Assembly (NCBI GenBank): GCA_021812735.1
Contig: JAKAMV010000084.1
Coordinates: 1-19,046, forward strand
Source: Chloroflexota bacterium
GTDB taxonomy: Bacteria; Chloroflexota; Limnocylindria; Limnocylindrales; CSP1-4
Length of the DNA stretch: 19,046 nt
Direction: 5' to 3'
Numbering within the stretch: position 1 is the first letter of the stretch; each line of letters starts with the position of its first letter. Positions 1 to 5,898 of the stretch are shown in pieces. The notes beneath the pieces were generated by a model. It did not search any database. It had not been told where the DNA came from and was given only the letters and a program-made list of their open reading frames with translations. The translations under genes were made by a program, and so were the position numbers.

Positions 1-1013
1 CCAGCGGCCCGGCCCTGCTCGCCGAGCGCGGCGCCCGCGCGCTGCTCGTGGTGCCGCTGGTCGAGGACGGCGACCTGGTGGGCGCGCTGCTCGCCGCCAC
101 CCGCGCGGCGCCCGAGCCGCTCGCGCCCGACGAGGTGGCCCATCTGCACGCCATGGCGGCGCTGGCGGCCGGCATCGTGCGCCGCGCGGTGGCCGACGAG
201 GAGGCCGCACAGCAGCGCGAGCGCGGACGCATCGAGACGGTGCTCGCGGACCCGGCCCTCCTCGTCCCGCACTTCCAGCCCATCGTGGATCTGGCCGCCC
301 GACGGGTGGCCGGCTACGAGGCTCTGGCCCGCTTCCTCGCCCCACCCCTTCAGGCGCCCGATGTGTGGTTCGCGCAGGCGACCGAGGCCGGTCTGGGGGC
401 CGAGTTGCAGGGCCTGGCGGTGGCGCGCGCCTGCGCGGTGGCGCAGGGCGCCGGGTTGCCCGCGGGGACCTTCCTCTCGCTCAACGTCAGCCCCCGTTAC
501 CTGGCCGCCCCGGTCGTGCGGGCGGCTCTCGGGCGCGGGCCGCTCGATCGGCTGGTGATCGAGGTGACCGAGGAGGAGGCGGTGGCCGACTACGCCGCCC
601 TGCGCGAGGCGGTGGCGCCCTACCTCGCCCGCGGGGCGCGCCTGGCGGTGGACGATGCCGGGGCGGGCTACGCGTCGATGCGCCACGTGACCGAGCTGCG
701 CCCCGACTTCGTGAAGCTCGACGCGCTCCTGGTGCGCGATCTCGGCGACGACACCGCGCGCCAGGCCCTGGTGGACGCGCTGGTCGGCTTCGCCGGCGCC
801 ATCGGCGCGGTCCCCATCGCGGAAGGGGCCGAGACCGCCGCCCACGTGGCGCTCCTCGCGCGCACCCGCGGGCCGCTCCTCGTCCAGGGCTACGCGCTCG
901 CCCGGCCGGGCCCGGCCTGGCCCGCCGTGGATCTGGGGCTCCTGGGCGCCGTCCCGACGGCACGCCGATCGGGGGCCCTGAGCGTCCTCACCGGGCGGTC
1001 CGCCGGTCGATAG
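1..1013 (+). CDS. GAF-EAL c-di-GMP phosphodiesterase, 5' end outside the window
   Basis: The frame is open from base 3, so the gene starts upstream of the window. A GTG at 48 is internal. The first ~70 visible residues look like the end of a GAF sensor domain, followed by a helical linker (DEEAAQQRERGRIETVL). The EAL domain then runs to about residue 310. Visible EAL motifs are FQPIVDL, YEALARF, LNVSP, VIEVTEE, VDDAGAG, DFVKLD, AEGAE and QGYALARP. The metal- and substrate-binding residues expected for hydrolysis of cyclic di-GMP to pGpG are therefore present. Loop 6 reads DDAGAG rather than the usual DDFGTG, as in the EAL gene at 2806-5334. No GGDEF domain is visible, so the part seen would degrade, not make, c-di-GMP. 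The domain call is firm. The signal sensed is unknown. Confidence 0.9.
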   Translation, partial: SGPALLAERGARALLVVPLVEDGDLVGALLAATRAAPEPLAPDEVAHLHAMAALAAGIVRRAVADEEAAQQRERGRIETVLADPALLVPHFQPIVDLAARRVAGYEALARFLAPPLQAPDVWFAQATEAGLGAELQGLAVARACAVAQGAGLPAGTFLSLNVSPRYLAAPVVRAALGRGPLDRLVIEVTEEEAVADYAALREAVAPYLARGARLAVDDAGAGYASMRHVTELRPDFVKLDALLVRDLGDDTARQALVDALVGFAGAIGAVPIAEGAETAAHVALLARTRGPLLVQGYALARPGPAWPAVDLGLLGAVPTARRSGALSVLTGRSAGR

Positions 1014-1129
1014 CCGGGCGGTCCGGGCCCGGCGCAGCCAACCAGCGGCTGAGCCTCCGGCGCGTGGCTCCTACACGACGGTTGAAAGGGCGTGGGCCAG
1101 CCAGTCCGGCACCACGATCCAGGTGATGG

Positions 1130-1162
1130 GAACCGGCGGTTCAAGTCCTCTCACCCAGACCA
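1130..1162 (+). other. tRNA 3'-end-like fragment (possible pseudo-tRNA or attachment-site remnant)
   Basis: The string GGTTCAAGTCC has the T-loop consensus TTCAAGT at 1140-1146. It is followed by exactly 5 nt (T-stem side), 7 nt (acceptor side), one discriminator base and CCA at 1160-1162, which is the spacing of a tRNA 3' half. No matching 5' acceptor strand (CTGGGTG-like) lies 70-90 nt upstream. The candidate anticodon loop lacks T33. The T-stem has a C/T mismatch. I therefore read it as a tRNA fragment or chance resemblance, not a working tRNA. Confidence 0.2.
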
Positions 1163-1202
1163 TGACCCACCCCCGTTCGGGATGGTCAGTGACGAGCCAA
1201 GC

Positions 1203-1520
1203 TCAGGGCTGCTTCTTGCGGCCGCCTCGCGCGCCGGGAATGGGCTCCAGACCGACATAGGCCACGCCACCCTTGATGGCGTAGTGCAACTCGTGGGCGC
1301 GTTCGTTGCGGGCGATCACGCGCACGAGCGAGGCGCGCAGAGTCGCGAGCTTCTCGTCAGTCGGCTCGAATACGGCCACCTTGCCGGCGGTGAGCTTGGC
1401 GATCGCCTTCTCGTAGTCGTCCTCGCGCTTCCGGGCGGCCAGCTGGCGCGGGGAGAGCGGACGGTCCTTCGGTTTGGGCGCGACGAGATCGGTCACCGAC
1501 ACGTACTTGATGCGCGCCAT
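1203..1520 (-). CDS. small basic hypothetical protein, 105 aa
   Basis: I do not recognise a family. The ATG at 1518-1520 is preceded by GAGGAG at good spacing, and codon use has high GC at third positions, so this is probably a real gene. The N-terminal third is Lys/Arg-rich (APKPKDRPLSPRQLAARKR) and likely helical, the middle is mixed, and the tail GARGGRKKQP is basic. There is no signal peptide or membrane segment. A small soluble, possibly nucleic-acid-binding protein would fit the charge, but that is only inference. It stands alone between a tRNA-like fragment and a gene-poor, rearranged stretch, so it may be accessory DNA. Confidence 0.6.
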   Translation of the reverse strand: MARIKYVSVTDLVAPKPKDRPLSPRQLAARKREDDYEKAIAKLTAGKVAVFEPTDEKLATLRASLVRVIARNERAHELHYAIKGGVAYVGLEPIPGARGGRKKQP

Positions 1521-1994
1521 GGGCTCTCCTCGTCAACGTATTCGACCGCCATATCGTAGTGTTTCGGCTCGGCCGTGGTCGGCATGCGGCGCGCTTCGCG
1601 GCCATCACGGCCCGGACTACGCGAACCGGTGGCCCTTCACTGTTCGGTGATGGTGCACGAGACTTCTCTTGGAGCTGAGGCATATCCGGTTGCGAATCGA
1701 GATTCGCCCTCTTCCCTGGATCTCGATGATCCGCGCTATTTGGTGATGATCGGGCAGGAGTGCGTGGCGATGTTTCGGCGGTGGTCGATGGTGACGGGTC
1801 GGGATCTGTCGCGCCCCCGCACGCCCTTGGGTACCCCCTTGATGCCCTTGGCCCGGGGGAAGAGGGTGACGACCAGCCCTCGCGGGTCGTCGTCTCCGGC
1901 GCCTGCGTCCGGGCAATGGCACGATCGACTCATGGCCCTCCGCGGCCACTTGCCCGACCCAGTGCTGGCCGACCTGGGGAACCTCGTGTCCCGG
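1521..1994. other. gene-poor stretch, no convincing CDS
   Basis: About 470 bp. Several frames are open, but none shows the strong G/C third-position bias of the neighbouring genes and none translates to a family I recognise. Bases 1620-1800 are visibly more AT-rich than the surroundings. The plus-strand frame from 1575 reads on through the histidine-kinase remnant, where it is clearly an antisense shadow. The one structured feature is the palindrome at 1692-1707. Confidence 0.5.
1692..1707. promoter_or_regulatory. perfect palindrome GCGAATC-GA-GATTCGC
   Basis: Seven-base inverted repeat arms are separated by two bases in the AT-richer part of the gene-poor stretch. Dyads of this size are typical of dimeric regulator operators. 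It lies ~170 bp upstream of the small hypothetical gene that starts at 1520 (minus strand), so it could serve that gene, but nothing links them directly. Confidence 0.25.
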
Positions 1995-2324
1995 TCACGC
2001 GGTACGGTCGGCTGCCTGGTCGGCGTCCCGATCGGGCGTCAGCGGGAAACGCACCTCGACCTCCAGGCCGCCCTCGGGGAGCGCACGAGCGCCGACCTCG
2101 GCGCCGTGGGCGAGCGCGATCGAGCGCACGATCGACAGCCCGAGCCCCGACCCCTCGCTGTGGTCGGTCCGCGCCGTGCCCAGGCGCTGGAACGGCTCGA
2201 ACAGCCGATCGACCTCGTCGGGCGGCACGGCGGGCCCGCTGTTGGCGACCGAGAGGACGGCGCGACCCCGGCGCGTCTCCGTACGCACGGAGACGTGGCC
2301 GCCCTCCACGTTGTGGTGGCGTAC
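1995..2324 (-). pseudogene. sensor histidine kinase, C-terminal ATPase fragment
   Basis: The minus-strand frame ends with the TGA at 1995-1997. It encodes only the last ~110 residues of a HATPase_c domain. Visible parts are the end of the N box (HNVEGG), the G1 box VANSGPAVP, the F box DRLFEPFQRL and the G2 box GSGLGLSIV, followed by the usual last strands (GGLEVEVRFPL). The helix with most of the N box, the dimerisation domain with the phospho-accepting His, and any sensor region are missing. Upstream of about 2316-2325 the homology stops abruptly and a different protein begins in another frame. This is a truncated, non-functional kinase created by a DNA rearrangement. No response regulator is adjacent. 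Confidence 0.75.
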
Positions 2325-2698
2325 CCGGTCGGCACGTAGGTGGGGGAGACGGTTCCGTTGGTGGGATGGAACGCGCCCGCGATCTTCGCGTACATCGCGT
2401 TCGTGCTGTACACCCCGACGGTGAGGTCCTGACCGCCACTCATGCCAGACCCTGCCGAATAGGGGCCGGCGCCGAGGTAGTCCACCGCGCCCTGGATCAC
2501 CTGATCGTTCGCGGCCGTGGACGAGGACCAGCTGTTGCCGGTCTCGACATCGAGCCACCACGTGGACGCCGATGCTCCCGCGCTCGTCGCCTGCTGGTAG
2601 GCCCACCGGGCGGCCTGCCAGCCGTAGTTGTACGAGAGGCAGAGCTTGTCGTTGCGCTTCCAGGTCTCGGGCCTCCGCGGCTTCGCAATCACCCCCAA
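2325..2698 (-). pseudogene. fragment of secreted glycoside hydrolase-like protein (GH25/DUF1906 type)
   Basis: The frame from about 2690 down to about 2330 encodes residues such as LSYNYGWQAARWAYQQA, WWLDVETGNSWSS, NDQVIQGAVDYL and VGVYSTNAMYAKIAG. The WWLDVE...W block and the following GVYS strand resemble the (beta/alpha)-barrel of exported DUF1906/GH25-like proteins common in Actinobacteria. Neither a signal peptide nor the N-terminal part of the barrel is present, and the only start available is a TTG at 2698 without a convincing ribosome site. The frame then runs on into histidine-kinase DNA in the wrong frame. I read it as a central fragment, broken at both ends. The family assignment is from memory of sequence style and is moderately sure. 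Confidence 0.6.
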
Positions 2699-2793
2699 TT
2701 CGCGAGGATGACCACCGCGTCCGCGGCGTCGATACGGTAGGCGCCGCCGGCCGCGTCCCAGGTACTGAGGTCGTGTCCGGCGATCCGGCGCAT
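2689..2793 (-). CDS. possible 34-aa small ORF behind the PAS-EAL gene
   Basis: The ATG at 2791-2793 lies 12 nt after the PAS-EAL stop codon. The gap contains GGAGAGG five bases upstream of the ATG, a good ribosome-binding site. The product is 34 residues, starts MRRIAGHDLSTWDAAGG and ends ADAVVILANWG. It has no membrane segment and no family I know. It overlaps the 5' end of the glycoside-hydrolase fragment in another frame. It may be a genuine coupled small protein, or the start of a longer gene cut by the rearrangement downstream. Confidence 0.35.
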   Translation of the reverse strand: MRRIAGHDLSTWDAAGGAYRIDAADAVVILANWG

Positions 2794-2805
2794 CAAGCCT
2801 CTCCG

Positions 2806-5334
2806 CTACGAGTGCGGTCGATCAGGCCGCACCACTCGTCGACCGATCCTGTCGGGTGGTTGACGCCGCCGCCGACTTCCCGGGGCGCCCATCTCCCCGT
2901 CGGCGGCACGTCCCGCCCGGCCCCCACGCTTCGGTTGCGTCCCCGACGGAGTGCTCGCAACCCGCGCCGGGCGTCCGAACAGGTAGCCCTGGCCGAACTC
3001 GACGCCGAGCTGCAGCAGCGTCGCGGCCTCGCGCTCCGTCTCGATGCCCTCGGCGACCAGGCGGCAACCGGCGCTCCGGGCGAAGTGGCGCATCGCCACC
3101 ACGAGTGCCTGTCGACCGAGGTGGGCGTTGACCCGGCGCACGAGGCCCATGTCGAGCTTCACGAAGTCGGGGCCGAGCTCGATGATGTGGCCGAAGTTCG
3201 CCACGCCCGCGCCGGCGTCGTCGACGGCCAGCCGGACGTCCTTGCCGAGCCTCCGCACCGCGTCGCGCACGGCCTCGTAGTCGCCAATCGCGTGATGCTC
3301 GGTGATCTCGACGACGATCGGCCGTCCGACCTCGGCCAGGATGCGGCCGACTCGGTCCGACTCGAGCAGCAGGCGGGGCGAGAGGTTGATGTCGAGCCAC
3401 AGGCCGGCCGGCAGCCCGAGGCTCGCCTCCACGGCGGCCTCGAGGGTCGCGAGCTCCAGCTCGACGCCGCGGTCGACCGACCAGGCGTTGGCGTAGACGA
3501 CGTCGGGCAGCTTGCCCGAGGCGAAGCGTGTCAGCGCCTCGTAGCCGACCGGCTCGCGCGTGCCGAGATCGACGATCGGCTGGAACACGGGGTGGAAGGC
3601 GCGGGTCGCGAGGATCCGGTCGAGCTCGCCACGGAGCTCGGCCCGGTGACGGTAGGCGTGGAGGCGCTCCGCGAGGAGGGAGCTGGTGGTCGCCGTCAGG
3701 GTGACGATGTCGGGCATCCTCTCGAGGAGCGCGCGGGCGAAGGCCGGGTCGGCGGTCCCGATCCCGACCACGCCACCGACGTGGCCGTCGTGGACGATCG
3801 GTCCATACGCCGCCGCCAGGATCCCCTCGCGACCGAGGAGGTTCCCGGCGTCCGACGGCCGATCCGGATCCCACGCCTCGGCCCAGGGCCCCCCTTGCGC
3901 GCGCTCGCGCAGGTGCCGGACGCGCGCCGCTTCGAGGCGGTCGCCTGTGCCGGGGAGCCACGGCGCCGAGGGCGGCAGCGCCCCGCGCGGCAGCGCCGCG
4001 CCGACAAGCTCCGCGTCGGCCTCACCCACGAACGCCTCGACCACTGCGCCGTCGATCCCCGGCAGGGTGACGAGCTCCTCGCAGATGCGCTGCGACGCCT
4101 CGTGGAGCGAGGCTCCGCCACCGATGCTCGTGAGGGTCTCGACGAGGACGGCGCGGACCCGAGCTTCGTGCGTCAGCTGATCCTCGGCGGCTCGGAGGGT
4201 CGTGACATCGCGGCACCACGTGACGTAGCTCGTCACCGATCCATCGGCGTCATGGATGGCCGAGATGCTCGTGAGGATCCGACGCCTGGCGCCATCCGGG
4301 CCGGGCACCTCCGTCTCGCCGAGCCAGCCCGCATCGGCGACCCCGTCGGCGAGCTGTGCGACCGCGGCGGACCCGATGACCCGGGCCGCGACCTCGGCGG
4401 CAGGGTGTCCCACGAGGTCCTCCCGCAGCTCACCGAGCAGCGATGTGAACGACCGATTGACATACACGATGGTGCCGTCGGCACTCGTGACGGCGACCGC
4501 GTCGGGCGTCTGGTCGATTCCGCCCAGCAGCCGCTCGAGGTCGGTGCGCGACCGCTCGCGCTCGGTCACGTCGCGCCAGATCGTGAGCAGTCGGTCGCCG
4601 AACCGCACGGCCTGAACGTCGAAGGACCCGGCGATCGTGCGCCGTCCCCACCTCGAGTCCGAGAGCGCCAGCGCGTCGAGGATCAGCGGCTCACCGGTGC
4701 GGGCGACCCGGCGAAACGCATCCAGGAGGCCCATCTCCGCGAGCATGGGGAAGGTCTGCAGGGACGGCTTCCCGATCACCTCGTCCGGCTGAAGACCGGA
4801 CCAGTCGCAGGCCGCGCGATTGAGGAACTCGATCTCGAAGTCCGTGATCTCGCCCCGTTCGTCGCGCAGCGCCGTGGTGATCGCGAACGGATCGAGCATC
4901 GCGTCGAGCGAGCCTCGGAGGAGGACTTCGAAGTGCTCCGCCTGCTGGCGGGCCTTTCGCTCCTCCGACATGTCGCGGATGAACAGCGCGACGCCGTAAG
5001 TGGTGGGGCTGGCGAGCAGGTGCAGCCATTGTCCGGTCGGCGGGAAGTACGCCTCGGCCTCGACGACCTGGCCGGCTTCGACCTCGGGAATCGGGGGGTC
5101 GAACCGCGTGCCGATGACGGCGGGGTACAGATCGCGCAGCTGGTGGCCGCGCGCCTGCTCCAGCGTCACGTCGGCGAAGCCGAGAGCGGCCGGGTTCGCG
5201 TATGCGACCCGATGGTCGTCGTCGAACAGGGCGAACCCGAGGGGCGTGCGCTCGAACAGGGTGCGGGCCAGCTCGAGGAACGCGGCTCGGTCCGACGCGC
5301 CGGTGCGGCCCTGGTCCGGGATGGGGTTCGTCAT
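2806..5334 (-). CDS. PAS-PAS-PAS-GAF-EAL c-di-GMP phosphodiesterase, 842 aa
   Basis: Multi-domain soluble sensor. Three PAS domains lie at about residues 20-130, 130-262 and 265-385; their ends carry the typical IRDMSEERK, WRDVTERER and CRDVTTLRA motifs. A GAF-like domain covers ~395-555 and an EAL domain ~570-795. EAL catalytic residues are in place: E599 (YEAL), N650 (DINLSP), E676/E679 (VVEITEH), D705-D706, K726 (DFVKLD), E762 (AEGIE) and Q782 (QGYLFG). It should hydrolyse c-di-GMP in response to signals read by PAS/GAF. There is no GGDEF domain. The last ~45 residues are Arg/Gly-rich and fall outside the EAL fold. The ATG at 5332-5334 has only a weak GGGAG upstream. The DoxX gene on the same strand ends 24 bp before it, suggesting an operon. 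The ligand is unknown. Confidence 0.92.
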   Translation of the reverse strand: MTNPIPDQGRTGASDRAAFLELARTLFERTPLGFALFDDDHRVAYANPAALGFADVTLEQARGHQLRDLYPAVIGTRFDPPIPEVEAGQVVEAEAYFPPTGQWLHLLASPTTYGVALFIRDMSEERKARQQAEHFEVLLRGSLDAMLDPFAITTALRDERGEITDFEIEFLNRAACDWSGLQPDEVIGKPSLQTFPMLAEMGLLDAFRRVARTGEPLILDALALSDSRWGRRTIAGSFDVQAVRFGDRLLTIWRDVTERERSRTDLERLLGGIDQTPDAVAVTSADGTIVYVNRSFTSLLGELREDLVGHPAAEVAARVIGSAAVAQLADGVADAGWLGETEVPGPDGARRRILTSISAIHDADGSVTSYVTWCRDVTTLRAAEDQLTHEARVRAVLVETLTSIGGGASLHEASQRICEELVTLPGIDGAVVEAFVGEADAELVGAALPRGALPPSAPWLPGTGDRLEAARVRHLRERAQGGPWAEAWDPDRPSDAGNLLGREGILAAAYGPIVHDGHVGGVVGIGTADPAFARALLERMPDIVTLTATTSSLLAERLHAYRHRAELRGELDRILATRAFHPVFQPIVDLGTREPVGYEALTRFASGKLPDVVYANAWSVDRGVELELATLEAAVEASLGLPAGLWLDINLSPRLLLESDRVGRILAEVGRPIVVEITEHHAIGDYEAVRDAVRRLGKDVRLAVDDAGAGVANFGHIIELGPDFVKLDMGLVRRVNAHLGRQALVVAMRHFARSAGCRLVAEGIETEREAATLLQLGVEFGQGYLFGRPARVASTPSGTQPKRGGRAGRAADGEMGAPGSRRRRQPPDRIGRRVVRPDRPHS

Positions 5335-5358
5335 CAGACGCGTGGCTCCCGGGCCATT

Positions 5359-5733
5359 TCAGAAGGGGACGGGACCGGCGCGCCCGACCGCCACGGCGAC
5401 GGCGAGCACGAGCGACACGGCCGGCAGAATGAAGCCCGTGATCGCCTCGTGGCGGCGGGCCTGCACGGTCAGCACCACGACCATGAGCGCCGCCAGGCAC
5501 GCCGCGGCCAGCGCGACCAGCCCCGGGGCGATCCCGGTCACGGCGGGGGCGATGAGCCCGACGGCCCCGAGGACCTCGAGCGACCCAAGCACCCGGATGC
5601 GCGGGCCGTCGACGTCGCGGGCCCAGGCGCGCCTCGCGCGCAACTGCGCGATCGGGCTGGCGAGCTTCTCCATGCCCGCGGCCAGCACGATCAGCGCGAG
5701 GATCGCCGCGGCGATCCAGAGCAGCGTGTTCAT
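5359..5733 (-). CDS. DoxX-like small membrane protein, 124 aa
   Basis: Four hydrophobic helices at about residues 4-22, 47-67, 70-90 and 97-115. The first helix is followed by the GMEKLASP motif, as in DoxX/DoxX_2 family proteins (usually 110-150 aa). Family members sit in the cytoplasmic membrane; some are linked to quinone/thiosulfate chemistry or redox stress, but most, including this type, have no proven reaction. The ATG at 5731-5733 follows a GAGGGGTGAGAG stretch. It is the likely first gene of a minus-strand unit with the PAS-EAL sensor 24 bp downstream. The gene diverges from the LuxR regulator across a 165-bp gap containing a palindrome. Confidence 0.8.
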   Translation of the reverse strand: MNTLLWIAAAILALIVLAAGMEKLASPIAQLRARRAWARDVDGPRIRVLGSLEVLGAVGLIAPAVTGIAPGLVALAAACLAALMVVVLTVQARRHEAITGFILPAVSLVLAVAVAVGRAGPVPF

Positions 5734-5767
5734 CTCTCACCCCTCGTGGCCCCCGACGGGGCCGCCT

Positions 5768-5789
5768 GGCCGATCGGCTCGGATCGGCC
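5768..5789. promoter_or_regulatory. inverted repeat GGCCGATC-N6-GATCGGCC in the divergent intergenic region
   Basis: Two perfect 8-base arms are separated by six bases (22 bp in all), 35 bp from the DoxX start and about 110 bp from the LuxR start. The size and symmetry fit an operator for a dimeric DNA-binding protein. The neighbouring LuxR-type regulator is an obvious candidate for autoregulation and control of the DoxX/PAS-EAL unit. That link is inference from position only. Confidence 0.4.
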
Positions 5790-5898
5790 CTGTCGATGTT
5801 GTCGAGCGGCACCATCCGCGCGCACCGGACGACCCGGCATCCGCCGATTCGGTCGATTCGGGCTGGTCGGCCGAGCTCGGGGGTGCGACGATGGCCCC

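Noticed and set aside
1087..1162. Complete functional tRNA gene
   Set aside because: The acceptor strands do not pair, the candidate anticodon loop lacks T33 and the anticodon stem has a mismatch.
1575..2339. 254-codon plus-strand ORF
   Set aside because: Its second half is antisense to the histidine-kinase fragment, and its first half lacks the codon bias of real genes here.
2572..5898. 3.3-kb open plus-strand frame continuous with the LuxR gene
   Set aside because: It runs antisense to the PAS-GAF-EAL gene, which has clear domains. The translation is Arg/Gly/Asp/His-rich shadow sequence with no family motifs.
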